Source of the DNA: DASUBV01 sp035763085
Lineage (GTDB): Bacteria > Actinomycetota > Actinomycetes > Streptosporangiales > Streptosporangiaceae
Reading direction: 5' to 3'
Length of the DNA stretch: 64,000 nt
NCBI GenBank assembly: GCA_035763085.1
Contig: DASUBV010000394.1
Coordinates: forward strand, 28,114-92,113
The notes below the pieces were generated by a model that was given only the letters and a program-made list of their open reading frames with translations, was not told where the DNA came from and searched no databases. Both the position numbers and the translations under genes were made by a program. Below, one piece after another: positions 49,425 through 57,405 of the stretch; within the stretch, counting starts at the first letter, position 1; each line of letters begins with the position of its first letter.

Positions 49425-50571
49425 TCGCCAGGACGGCACTGGCCGGGGCGGGAGTGGCCGCAGCGGCACTGGCCGGGGCGCATCCGGCCGCGGTGCCGGG
49501 CGGGCCGGCGCCGGATCCGGGACCGGCCGGGGCGGTGCTGGCCGGAGTGGTGCTGGCCGGGGCGGTGCTGGCCGGAGTGGGGCTACGTCCGGTGCTGGCC
49601 GGCCCGGGGCGGCCCGGGGCGGTGCCGGGGGGCGCCGGGCCGAGCGCGGCGTCACCGCGGGCTCGCGACCCGGCTGGGTCCGTGCCTGGGGCGTCGATGC
49701 CGAGCTGGCCCCGGTCCGCGACTTCAGTCGCGACGGCGGCCGTATCGGTCCCGGCCGGGCCGGCCGCGACGACGACTTCGACGATGACGATGACTTCGCC
49801 GACGAGTTCGGCCCCGAGGGCCCGCGCGACTCGCTGATCGACGTGCCCGGCGGCGTCCGGCTGCAGAAGGTGCTGGCCGCGGCGGGCGTGGGCAGCCGCC
49901 GGCACTGCGAGGAGCTGATCGGCGCGGGCCGGGTCGAGGTGGACGGCGAGATCGTCCGCCGGTACGGGGCCAGGGTGGACCCCGAGCACCAGGTCATCCG
50001 GGTGGACGGCCGCCGCATCGCGGCCAGCGAGAAGCTGGTGTACGTGGCGCTGAACAAGCCGGCCGGGGTGCTCACCACCATGTCCGACAGCCGCGGCCGG
50101 CGCACCATCGCCGACCTGCTCGGCGACCGCGCCGAGCGGCTGTTCCACGTTGGCCGGCTGGACTACGAGACCGAGGGCCTGATGCTGCTCATGAACGACG
50201 GTGAGCTGGCGCACCGGCTGGCGCATCCCCGCTACGGGGTGCTCAAGATCTACCTGGCCGATATCCCCGGCCCGGTCCCGCGCGACCTGGGCCGCAAGCT
50301 GATGACCGGGATCGAGCTCGATGACGGCCCGGCCAGCGCGGACCGGTTCCGGGTGGTCGAGCGCGCCGGGTCGCGGGCGCTAGTCGAGATCACCCTGCAC
50401 GAGGGACGCAAGCACATCGTCCGGCGGATGCTCGCCACGACCGGCCATCCGGTGAGCCGCCTGGTGCGCACGCAGGTCGGCCCGGTTGCACTCGGTTCGC
50501 TGAAGCCCGGCACGACCCGGCGGCTGACCTCCAGGGAGGTCGGCGACCTGTACGCGGCGGTCGGGCTGTAG
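49405..50571 (+). CDS. rluB: pseudouridine synthase RluB type with RG-rich N-terminus
   Basis: A 388-residue 23S rRNA pseudouridine synthase. The S4 RNA-binding domain is VRLQKVLAAAGVGSRRHCEELIGAGRVEVDGE; the catalytic domain has KPAGVLTTMSD, the catalytic Asp in FHVGRLDYETEGLMLLMNDG, and ALVEITLHEGRKHIVRRMLATTGHPVSRLVRTQVG. Before it lie about 130 extra residues: Arg/Gly/Ser/Ala repeats (GRGGAGRSGA and similar) and then an acidic run DDDFDDDDDFADEFG. The ATG at 49405 lies within scpB; the ATG at 49411 is also possible. The repeats resemble RGG-type RNA-binding tails. Confidence 0.9.
   Translation: MSMSGRDRQDGTGRGGSGRSGTGRGASGRGAGRAGAGSGTGRGGAGRSGAGRGGAGRSGATSGAGRPGAARGGAGGRRAERGVTAGSRPGWVRAWGVDAELAPVRDFSRDGGRIGPGRAGRDDDFDDDDDFADEFGPEGPRDSLIDVPGGVRLQKVLAAAGVGSRRHCEELIGAGRVEVDGEIVRRYGARVDPEHQVIRVDGRRIAASEKLVYVALNKPAGVLTTMSDSRGRRTIADLLGDRAERLFHVGRLDYETEGLMLLMNDGELAHRLAHPRYGVLKIYLADIPGPVPRDLGRKLMTGIELDDGPASADRFRVVERAGSRALVEITLHEGRKHIVRRMLATTGHPVSRLVRTQVGPVALGSLKPGTTRRLTSREVGDLYAAVGL
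49525..49584 (+). repeat. 15-base minisatellite in rluB
   Basis: Four tandem 15-base units, alternately GGCCGGGGCGGTGCT and GGCCGGAGTGGTGCT (the last with one change), encode GRGGA-GRSGA-GRGGA-GRSGA. Less regular units continue on both sides (about 49440-49640). Confidence 0.85.
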
Positions 50572-50729
50572 CCGGCCGGCCAGGCGGACCGGCCGAGGTG
50601 GCGGGGCGGCAGAGGCCGGCGGCCGGGGCAGCGGCGCCGGCAGGGCAGACTAGTGGCCTGACCCGCCGGGCGGCCAGCCGCCGGGGCCAGCCGGGGCAGG
50701 CTCAGCGCAGCCAACGAAAGGGGACGCAG

Positions 50730-51092
50730 GTGACGGTCCGGGCAGTCCGCGGCGCCGTGCAGGTCGAGGCGAACGAGCGCGCGGCGATCCTGGAGGGCAC
50801 TGCCGAGCTGGTGACCGAGGTCATGGGCCGTAACAGCCTCACCACCGACCAGGTGATCAGCGTGATCTTCAGCGCCACCGCCGACCTCAACGCCGAGTTC
50901 CCGGCGCTGGCCGCGCGCAAGCTCGGCTTCCAGGAGGTCCCGCTGCTGTGCTGCAGCGAGATCTCGGTCCCCGGCGCGATGCCGCGCGTGGTGCGGCTGA
51001 TGATGCACGTGGAGACCGAGATGACCCGGCCGCAGATCCAGCACGTTTACCTGCGCGGCGCCGCCGCGCTGCGCCAGGACATCGCCCAGTGA
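50730..51092 (+). CDS. aroH: chorismate mutase (AroH class)
   Basis: A 120-residue trimeric chorismate mutase of the Bacillus AroH type, converting chorismate to prephenate. It starts TVRAVRGAVQVEANERAAILEGTAELVTEVMGRN, with the substrate-binding Arg in RAVRGA, then ISVIFSATADLNAEFPALAAR, PLLCCSEISVPGAMPRVVRLMMHVE and HVYLRGAAALR, the catalytic Arg and Tyr included. AAAGGGGACGCAG is the ribosome site for the GTG at 50730. It overlaps tyrA by GTGA, joining the two steps toward tyrosine. Confidence 0.92.
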   Translation: MTVRAVRGAVQVEANERAAILEGTAELVTEVMGRNSLTTDQVISVIFSATADLNAEFPALAARKLGFQEVPLLCCSEISVPGAMPRVVRLMMHVETEMTRPQIQHVYLRGAAALRQDIAQ

Positions 51093-52276
51093 CGACGCCG
51101 GCGAGCCAGGGCCGCCCCGCTGCCGGGCCAGGCAGCCAGGGCGGCGGCCCGGCGGAGCCCGCGACCGTCGTGGTCATCGGCGCGGGCCTGATCGGCACGT
51201 CGGTCGCGCTGGCCATGCGGGCCAGGGGAGCGCGGGTGTGGCTGGCCGACCGTGACCCGGCTGCCGCGCAGCTGGCCGCCGACATCGGCGCCGGCCAGGT
51301 GCTGCCGGACAGCCTGACTGCCGCCGGGGACCCGGCCCCGGCCGGCCGTGCCGGGGGACTGCCGGCCGACATGGCGGTGCTGGCGGTTCCGCCGGCGGCG
51401 GTCGCGGCCGAGCTGGCGGCCGCCCAGGCCCGCGGCCTGGCCCGCTGCTACACCGACGTCGCCAGCGTGAAGGAGCTCCCGCTGGCCCGCGCTCGCGACC
51501 TGGGCTGCGACCTGGCCAGTTACGTGCCCGGCCACCCGCTGTCCGGGCGGGAGCGGTCCGGCCCGGCGGCGGCCAGGGCCGACTTGTTCCTCGGCCGGCC
51601 CTGGGTGCTGTGCCCCGGCCCGGACACCGCGCCCGCCGCCGTGGCTGCCGCGACCGCCCTGGCGCTCGCCTGCGGCGCGCAGCCCGTCTCACTGACCGCT
51701 GCCGAGCACGACCGCTGGGTGGCGCTGGTCTCGCATGTGCCGCACCTGGTGGCCGGCGGGATGGCGGCCCGGCTGGAGCACGCCCCCGGCGGCGCGCTCG
51801 GCCTGGCCGGCCAGGGCCTGCGCGATGTCACCCGGATCGCGGCCAGCGATCCCGGCCTGTGGACGCAGATCCTGACCGCCAACGCCGGCCCGGTCGCGGA
51901 GATCCTGGCGGACGTCGCCGCCGAGTTGCAGGCCGCCGCCGCTGCGCTGGCCCGGATCAGCAGCGGCGACGAGGACGCGGTCAAGGAACTGGTCACGGTG
52001 CTGGAGCGGGCCAATGCCGGGGTGGCCCGGATCCCCGGCAAGCGCGGCGGGCCGGCGCCCGATTACGCCATCGTGCAGGTCGTCATCCCCGACCGCCCCG
52101 GCGAGCTGGCCCGGCTGTTCGAGGCCGCGGGCGAGGCCGGGATCAACATCGAGGATGTCGGCATCGAGCACTCGCCCGGCCTGCCGGCCGGCGTGGCCGA
52201 GCTGGCCGTCCGGCCCGAGGCGGTGGCGAGGCTGACCAGCGCCCTGGCGGCGGGCGGCTGGCCCGTGCGGCGCTGA
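51089..52276 (+). CDS. tyrA: prephenate dehydrogenase
   Basis: A 395-residue enzyme oxidising prephenate to 4-hydroxyphenylpyruvate. The NAD site is VVVIGAGLIGTSVALAMRARG (about residue 28). SVKELPLA, YVPGHPLSGRERSGP and WVALVSHVPHLVAGGMA are substrate-site motifs, with the catalytic His in GHPLSG. A C-terminal ACT domain (VVIPDRPGELARLFEAAGEAGINIEDVGIEH, from about residue 330) suggests feedback control by an aromatic amino acid. The GTG at 51089 lies in the aroH stop. Confidence 0.92.
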   Translation: MTTPASQGRPAAGPGSQGGGPAEPATVVVIGAGLIGTSVALAMRARGARVWLADRDPAAAQLAADIGAGQVLPDSLTAAGDPAPAGRAGGLPADMAVLAVPPAAVAAELAAAQARGLARCYTDVASVKELPLARARDLGCDLASYVPGHPLSGRERSGPAAARADLFLGRPWVLCPGPDTAPAAVAAATALALACGAQPVSLTAAEHDRWVALVSHVPHLVAGGMAARLEHAPGGALGLAGQGLRDVTRIAASDPGLWTQILTANAGPVAEILADVAAELQAAAAALARISSGDEDAVKELVTVLERANAGVARIPGKRGGPAPDYAIVQVVIPDRPGELARLFEAAGEAGINIEDVGIEHSPGLPAGVAELAVRPEAVARLTSALAAGGWPVRR

Positions 52277-52389
52277 CACCTGCCATGGCCAGCGGCGGCC
52301 CGGAAGAGCCCGGATGCGCGGGTTTGCCGGGAACGCCGGCGAGAAATGGGACGTTCCGGACGGTGGCCTGGGCGCGGGCCGGGCGCCGG

Positions 52390-52395
52390 TAACAT
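52390..52395 (+). promoter_or_regulatory. leaderless-type -10 box for cmk
   Basis: TAACAT ends seven bases before the GTG at 52403; no ribosome site is visible. Confidence 0.45.
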
Positions 52396-52402
52396 CGCCT
52401 TC

Positions 52403-53149
52403 GTGACAAACTCGGCCTCCGGCACCCAGCAGGCTCCCGTGACCGGCCCCCACGACGAGCCGGGCGGCTGGTCCGCCGGCCTGGTGATCGCCGTCGACGG
52501 CCCGTCCGGATCGGGCAAGTCGTCGGCGGCCAGGGGAGTCGCCGCCGCGCTGGGGCTGCGCTACCTCGACAGCGGCGCCCAGTACCGGGCGCTGACCTGG
52601 TGGCTGCTGACCGAGCACATCGACCCGGCTGACCCGGCCGCCGTGCTGGCTCATTTCCGGCAGGCGCGCATCGAGAGCGGGACCGACCCGCAGGCTCCGG
52701 CGATCCGGGTGAACGGCCAGGACGTGTCCGGGCCGATCCGCACCCGGCCGGTGTCCAACGCCGTCAGCGCGGTGGCCGCCCTGCCGCCGGTGCGCGAGTA
52801 CCTCATCGGGCTGCAGCGCGAGATTATCGCGGCCGCCGTCAGCGACGGCCCGGGCATCGTCGCCGAGGGCCGGGACATCGGCAGCGTGGTCGCCCCGGAC
52901 GCCCGGGTGAAGGTCTTCCTCACCGCCTCCGAGGCGGCGCGGGCCGCGCGGCGCAGCGCCGAGCTCACCGCCGACCCGGCGGTCACCGCCGAGCTGACCC
53001 AGCGCGAGCAGGCCGCCCGGGACCGCCGCGATGCCCCGCAGTCGGCGATGGCGGCCGACGCGGCCCAGATCGACACCACGGCGCTGGGGCTGGCCGAGGT
53101 CATCGCCGAGATCGTGGAACTGGCCCGGCAAGCGGTGCGGCGTGACTAA
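52403..53149 (+). CDS. cmk: cytidylate kinase
   Basis: A 248-residue kinase that phosphorylates CMP and dCMP. P-loop: IAVDGPSGSGKSSAARGVAAALGLRYLDSGAQYRALTW, where the usual DTGAMYR reads DSGAQYR. ISGPIRTRPVSNAVSAVAALPPVREYLIGLQRE, GIVAEGRDIGSVVAPDARVKVFLTAS and the Arg-rich lid follow. The GTG at 52403 fits a leaderless start; an ATG at 52346 lies upstream of that -10 box. About 25 residues precede the P-loop domain. It overlaps der by eight bases. Confidence 0.94.
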   Translation: MTNSASGTQQAPVTGPHDEPGGWSAGLVIAVDGPSGSGKSSAARGVAAALGLRYLDSGAQYRALTWWLLTEHIDPADPAAVLAHFRQARIESGTDPQAPAIRVNGQDVSGPIRTRPVSNAVSAVAALPPVREYLIGLQREIIAAAVSDGPGIVAEGRDIGSVVAPDARVKVFLTASEAARAARRSAELTADPAVTAELTQREQAARDRRDAPQSAMAADAAQIDTTALGLAEVIAEIVELARQAVRRD

Positions 53150-54596
53150 TGACTCCGGGCCGGCCGGCGAGGTGACGGCCGGCGAGGACGGCCTGAGCAT
53201 CGCGGACCCGGACGCCGCGCCGCCGGGCGACACCGCCGCGCCCGCCCCCGTCCTGGCCGTGGTCGGCCGCCCGAACGTCGGCAAGTCCACGCTGGTGAAC
53301 CGGATCCTGGGCAGCCGCCAGGCGGTCGTCGAGGACACCCCCGGCGTGACCAGGGACCGGGTGAGCTACGACGCCACCTGGCGCGGCCGGGCGTTCACGC
53401 TGGTGGACACCGGCGGCTGGGAGCCCGAGGTGGAGGGCACCCCGGCGCTGGGCGCGCGGGTGGCAGCCCAGGCCCGGGTGGCGGTCGACGCGGCCGACGC
53501 GGTGCTGTTCGTGGTGGATGCCGTGGTCGGCGTGACCGACGCCGACGCGGCCGTGGCGGCCGTGCTGCGCCGCTCGCGCAAGCCGGTCGTGCTGGCGGCC
53601 AACAAGGTCGACGACGCGCCGGGCGAGCCGAACGCCAGCTCGCTGTGGTCGCTCGGCCTGGGCGAGCCGCTGCCCGTCAGCGCGCTGCACGGGCGGGGCA
53701 GCGGCGACCTGCTGGACGTGGTCCTGGACGCGCTGCCGGAGGCGCCCGCCGAGCAGCTGGAGCCGGCCAGCGGGCCGCGCCGGGTGGCGCTGATCGGCCG
53801 GCCGAACGTGGGCAAGTCCAGCCTGCTGAACAAGCTGGCCGGGCAGGAGCGGGTGCTGGTCGACGCTGCCGCCGGGACCACCCGCGACCCGGTGGACGAG
53901 CTGATCGAGCTCGGCGACCGGACCTGGCGCTTTGTCGACACCGCCGGGATCCGCCGGCGGATGCGCGAGGCGCAGGGCGCGGACTACTTCGCCGCGCTGC
54001 GCACCGAGCGCGCCCTGGAGCGGGCCGAGGTCGCGGTGGTGCTCATCGACGCCAGCCAGCCGCTGGCCGAGCAGGATCTGCGCATCGTGTCCATGGTCAT
54101 CGAGGCCGGGCGCGCGCTGGTCATCGCCTACAACAAGTGGGACCTGGTCGACGAGGACCGCCGGTACTTCCTGGACCGCGAGATCGACCGGCAGCTCCAC
54201 ACGGCCCGCTGGGCCCCGCGGGTGAACATCTCCGCGGCCACCGGCTGGCATGTAGACCGGCTCGTGCCAGCCCTGGAGACCGCGCTGGCGAGCTGGGAGA
54301 CCCGGGTGCAGACCGGGAGGCTGAACGCCTGGCTGACGGCCCTGATCGCGGCCACGCCGCCGCCGGTGCGCGGCGGGAAGCAGCCGAAGGTCATGTTCGC
54401 CACCCAGGCGGGCATCCGGCCGCCGCACTTCGTGCTGTTCACGTCCGGCTTCCTGCAGGCCGGCTACCGCCGGTTCCTCGAGCGGCGGCTGCGCGAGGAG
54501 TTCGGCTTCGCCGGAACGCCGGTGCACCTGTCCATGCGGCTGCGCGAGAAGCGGCAGGGCGCAAGCCGGCCGGCCCGGGGAGCACGGCGCAGCTGA
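53142..54596 (+). CDS. der: ribosome biogenesis GTPase Der (EngA)
   Basis: A 484-residue protein with two G domains in tandem and a KH-like end, needed for 50S assembly. G domain 1: VVGRPNVGKSTLVNRI, DTPGVTRDRVSY, VDTGGWE, ANKVDD. G domain 2: LIGRPNVGKSSLLNKL, GTTRDPVDE, FVDTAGIRRR, YNKWDLVDE. The C-terminal KH-like domain includes VMFATQAGIRPPHFVLFTSGFL and GYRRFLERRLREEFGFAGTPVHLSMR. An acidic 38-residue N-terminal extension is typical of actinobacteria. The GTG at 53142 overlaps cmk. Confidence 0.95.
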   Translation: MTNDSGPAGEVTAGEDGLSIADPDAAPPGDTAAPAPVLAVVGRPNVGKSTLVNRILGSRQAVVEDTPGVTRDRVSYDATWRGRAFTLVDTGGWEPEVEGTPALGARVAAQARVAVDAADAVLFVVDAVVGVTDADAAVAAVLRRSRKPVVLAANKVDDAPGEPNASSLWSLGLGEPLPVSALHGRGSGDLLDVVLDALPEAPAEQLEPASGPRRVALIGRPNVGKSSLLNKLAGQERVLVDAAAGTTRDPVDELIELGDRTWRFVDTAGIRRRMREAQGADYFAALRTERALERAEVAVVLIDASQPLAEQDLRIVSMVIEAGRALVIAYNKWDLVDEDRRYFLDREIDRQLHTARWAPRVNISAATGWHVDRLVPALETALASWETRVQTGRLNAWLTALIAATPPPVRGGKQPKVMFATQAGIRPPHFVLFTSGFLQAGYRRFLERRLREEFGFAGTPVHLSMRLREKRQGASRPARGARRS

Positions 54597-54623
54597 GCGC
54601 CTGTGTTCATTAGCTCGCCACCT

Positions 54624-54700
54624 ACGGGCGCCCGGAGGCGCCGCCTTCCTCGTCGCAAGCTCCTCAGTCCAGGCGGCGCCGCGCCCTCCGGTTCACTCGC
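54624..54700 (+). repeat. dispersed hairpin repeat, copy 2
   Basis: The most symmetric copy: GGCGCCGCCT (54637-54646) pairs perfectly with AGGCGGCGCC (54671-54680) around a 24-base loop TTCCTCGTCGCAAGCTCCTC plus AGTC; weaker pairing continues outside. It lies between the convergent ends of der and the SDR gene. Confidence 0.8.
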
Positions 54701-54710
54701 GGGGCCGGGC

Positions 54711-55538
54711 TCAGCCGTCGACGCGGGTGCCGCGGGCGAGCTTCTCCCAGGCGGTAACGTCCGCGCGGACGCTGTCGAGATGGCCCAGGATGGCGTCGAC
54801 GGCGTCGTCGCCCAGCGGCAGCCGGAGCGGGGTGCGCACGGCGTCCAGGGCCGTGCGGATGGCGGCCGCGGCCTTGGCCGGGTCGCCGGGCTGGGCGCCG
54901 CCGGTGCTGGCGACCATGCGCCGGGTCTGGCCCGCCGTGCCGTCGTAGGCGGCGATGGGCTCGCTCGCGCTGCTGCTGCCGAACAGCCCGGTCCGGAAGG
55001 CTCCCGGCTCGACGATAAGCACCTTGATGCCGTGCGGCGCGACCTCCTGCGCCAGAGCCTCCGACATCCCCTCCAGCGCGCACTTGGTGGCGCTGTAAGC
55101 GCCGAACCCGGCGTACGACAGTTGCCCGCCGATGCTGCTGAGCTGCACGATGGCGCCGGACTTGCGGGAGCGCATGTGCGGCAGGACCGCCCGGGTCAGC
55201 GCGGCGGGCCCGAGCAGGTGGACATCGAGCAGGCCGCGCAGCTCGGCGTCGGTGGTCTCCTCGACCGCGCCGACATGCGTGCGGCCGGCGTTGTTCACCA
55301 GCACGTCGATCCGGCCGTGCCGGGCGATGACGTCGCGCACGGTGGCCTCGATGGCCGGGATATCGGTCACGTCGAGCGGCAGCACCTCGACCTGGTCGGG
55401 GTAGGCGGCCGCCAGGTCATCCAGCGCCGTGACCCGGCGGGCCGTCGCGACCGCCACGTCGCCGGCGGCGGCTGCCGCCTCAGTGATGGCCCGGCCGAAG
55501 CCGCTACTCGCTCCGGTGACCAGCCACACTCTGCTCAT
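54711..55538 (-). CDS. short-chain dehydrogenase/reductase
   Basis: A 275-residue classical SDR. The cofactor site is VWLVTGASSGFGRAITEAAAAAG, followed by ATARRVTAL, PLDVTD, NNAGRTHVGAVEE, the catalytic Ser in IVQLSSIGGQLS and YSATK. Arg at ATARR suggests NADP(H). KVLIVEPGAFRTGLF is the usual substrate-loop start. The substrate is unknown. It is divergent from a LysR regulator 112 bases away, which probably controls it. Confidence 0.88.
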   Translation of the reverse strand: MSRVWLVTGASSGFGRAITEAAAAAGDVAVATARRVTALDDLAAAYPDQVEVLPLDVTDIPAIEATVRDVIARHGRIDVLVNNAGRTHVGAVEETTDAELRGLLDVHLLGPAALTRAVLPHMRSRKSGAIVQLSSIGGQLSYAGFGAYSATKCALEGMSEALAQEVAPHGIKVLIVEPGAFRTGLFGSSSASEPIAAYDGTAGQTRRMVASTGGAQPGDPAKAAAAIRTALDAVRTPLRLPLGDDAVDAILGHLDSVRADVTAWEKLARGTRVDG

Positions 55539-55643
55539 TCAGATCATCTCCCGGCGGGCCGGTCGGGGTGGCCGGCAAGGGCCGGGGCCCGCACCCGCCT
55601 TACCCTGCCCGCGCCCCGCCCGGCCCGTCCAAGACCCGAGGTG

Positions 55644-55658
55644 ATAACTAATGGTTAT
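55644..55658 (+). promoter_or_regulatory. LysR box overlapping the lysR start
   Basis: ATAACTAATGGTTAT is a perfect 5-base dyad (ATAAC/GTTAT) with the T-N11-A pattern of LysR regulators. It spans the start codon region of the lysR gene and lies in the SDR-lysR divergent gap, so it could serve for autorepression and control of the SDR gene. Confidence 0.6.
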
Positions 55659-56550
55659 GGACGTGCACGGGCGGGACCTGCGGTACTTCCTCGCGGTGGC
55701 CGAGGAACTGCACTTCACCCGTGCGGCCGAGCGGCTGTTTGTCTCCCAGCCGGCGCTGAGCAAGCAGATTCGCATGCTGGAACGGCAGCTGGGCGCGCCG
55801 CTGTTCGACCGGGACCGGAGCGGCGTGCGGCTGACCCCGGTCGGGCAGGCGCTGCTCCCGCATGCCCGCCGGGTGCTGGCCGAGTGGGACCGGGGCTGGG
55901 CGGCGGCGGAGCAGGCCAGGACCAGGCAGCGGGCCACGCTGGTGGCCGGGATGAGCACCAGTCCCGGCCGGGGCGGCCTGCTGCCGGCGATCAGGTCCCG
56001 GTTCACGGCCATCCGCCCGGCGGCCACCGTACAGCTGCGGCAGGTCAGCTGGGATGACCCGACCGCGGGACTGGCCAGCGGCCGGGCCGACGTGGCGTTC
56101 GTCTGGCTGCCGCTGCCCGAGCCGGACCGCTACCGGTGGATCGTGGTGGCGCAAGAACAGCGCCTGGTCGCAATGCCGGAGTCCCATCCGCTGGCCTGCC
56201 GCGAGGACATCGACTTCGCCGACCTGCTGGACGAGCCGTTCCTGGCCCTGCCGCCCAGCGCCGGGCCGCTGCGTGATTACTGGCTGGCCACCGACGCCCG
56301 CGGCGGACGGCCACCGCGGGTTGGCGCCGAGATCGCCAGCACTGACGAGACGTACGAGGCGCTGGTCGACGGGCTGGGCGTCTGCCTGCTGGCAGCCGGG
56401 AACGCGCCCCTGATCACACTCGGGGGCGTCGTCACCCGGCCGGTCCGCGGCCTGCCGCCCAGCCAGCTGGCCCTGGCCTGGCGCAGCGACGACACCAGGC
56501 CGCTGATCCGCGACTACGCACGGGCCTGCCGCCAGGCCACCGGCGGCTGA
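55651..56550 (+). CDS. LysR family transcriptional regulator
   Basis: A 299-residue LysR-type regulator. The winged helix-turn-helix is MDVHGRDLRYFLAVAEELHFTRAAERLFVSQPALSKQIRMLERQLGAPLFDRDRSGVRLTPVG (residues 3-65). The effector domain is of the periplasmic-binding type (LVAGMSTSPGRGGLLPAIRSRF, GRADVAFVWLPLP, LACREDIDFADLLDEPFLALP). Two start codons, ATG at 55651 and ATG at 55657, are both plausible. Divergent from the SDR gene, its likely target. Confidence 0.9.
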   Translation: MVMDVHGRDLRYFLAVAEELHFTRAAERLFVSQPALSKQIRMLERQLGAPLFDRDRSGVRLTPVGQALLPHARRVLAEWDRGWAAAEQARTRQRATLVAGMSTSPGRGGLLPAIRSRFTAIRPAATVQLRQVSWDDPTAGLASGRADVAFVWLPLPEPDRYRWIVVAQEQRLVAMPESHPLACREDIDFADLLDEPFLALPPSAGPLRDYWLATDARGGRPPRVGAEIASTDETYEALVDGLGVCLLAAGNAPLITLGGVVTRPVRGLPPSQLALAWRSDDTRPLIRDYARACRQATGG

Positions 56551-56558
56551 CCTGCCTG

Positions 56559-57107
56559 CTACCCGAGCCGCGCCGCCTGGGCCAGGCGCTGCGGCCCCGA
56601 CCGGGGCTGGCCAGGGCCGGGCCGGGCGCGGCCCGCGGGCCGGTGACCCGGCCCGCCCGGCCGGGCGGGCCCGAGCTGGAACCAGACCGTCGTGCCGGCC
56701 GCGCCGCGCAGGAAGCCCCACTGCCGGGCCATGGCCTCCACCAGGTACAGGCCGTGGCCGTCGGAGGCGAAGGTGTCGCCCTTCACCGCCGGCGAGCTGG
56801 TGTCCGAGCCGTTGTCGGTGACCTCGACCCGGATCCCGTCGGCGATCTCCAGGACCACGATCAGGACTGAGCCCCCCGCCTGCGCCGACCTGCTGTGCAG
56901 GACCGCGTTGGTCACCAGCTCAGAGGTGAGCAATACCGCCGTATCAGTGATCGTCTCTAACTTGCCGAGCGCCTTGCCGACAAACTCGCGCGCGGCCCGG
57001 ACCTGGTCGGTCCGGCCGGGAATGGTGAGGCTGCCGAGAACGGCGGCGCCCGCCATTCTCGCCAGGTCCTCGGTCGCATCGCTTGCGCACGAGACCGCTA
57101 CTGCCAT
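56559..57107 (-). CDS. RsbW-like ATP-binding protein (HATPase_c_2)
   Basis: A 182-residue GHKL ATPase fold of the RsbW/anti-sigma type. The N box is TDTAVLLTSELVTNAVLHSR, the G1 box is IRVEVTDNGSD and the G2 box is SDGHGLYLVEAMARQWGF. Such single-domain proteins abound in Streptomyces-like genomes and may regulate sigma factors or other partners. The ATG at 57107 follows GGAAGGAGCGAACCGAG; the earlier ATG at 57155 is less well placed. The C-terminal 35 residues are Pro/Gly/Arg-rich. It is divergent from an XRE-DUF397 pair, a common association. Confidence 0.85.
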   Translation of the reverse strand: MAVAVSCASDATEDLARMAGAAVLGSLTIPGRTDQVRAAREFVGKALGKLETITDTAVLLTSELVTNAVLHSRSAQAGGSVLIVVLEIADGIRVEVTDNGSDTSSPAVKGDTFASDGHGLYLVEAMARQWGFLRGAAGTTVWFQLGPARPGGPGHRPAGRARPGPGQPRSGPQRLAQAARLG

Positions 57108-57212
57108 CTCGGTTCGCTCCTTCCCCAGCTGCACCGGTAAATGGCCGTACGTCACTTATGGCACGGTCCGTGCGAGCCTAGCGGGATGGTTGCACGGCGT
57201 GACGCCTTGTCA

Positions 57213-57228
57213 CTCATAATGGTATGAG
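57213..57228 (+). promoter_or_regulatory. palindrome and -10 region upstream of XRE gene 1
   Basis: CTCATAATGGTATGAG has perfect 6-base arms (CTCATA/TATGAG). CATAAT inside it may be a -10 box with TTGCAC at 57190-57195 (19-base spacer). A related sequence, GTCATAATATGATC, lies upstream of the second XRE gene. Confidence 0.45.
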
Positions 57229-57277
57229 CGTGCATGCCACGCAAGTGCGTGAGAGAAATCTTGCATACGAAATCTCA

Positions 57278-57291
57278 GATGAGATCTCATC
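57278..57291 (+). promoter_or_regulatory. operator candidate GATGAGATCTCATC
   Basis: A perfect 14-base palindrome in the AT-rich leader 115 bases before the XRE start, a plausible binding site for the encoded helix-turn-helix protein. Confidence 0.45.
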
Positions 57292-57405
57292 ACACCGTTG
57301 TTTTTCAGGTATGGTGATCTCCAAGTCCAGCAAGCGCGACGCTGCCCTTCTGTGTTCTGGCAGGACACATGCCGCGCTGCCTTCCCCTAAAGGGGGCGAG
57401 TGCCC

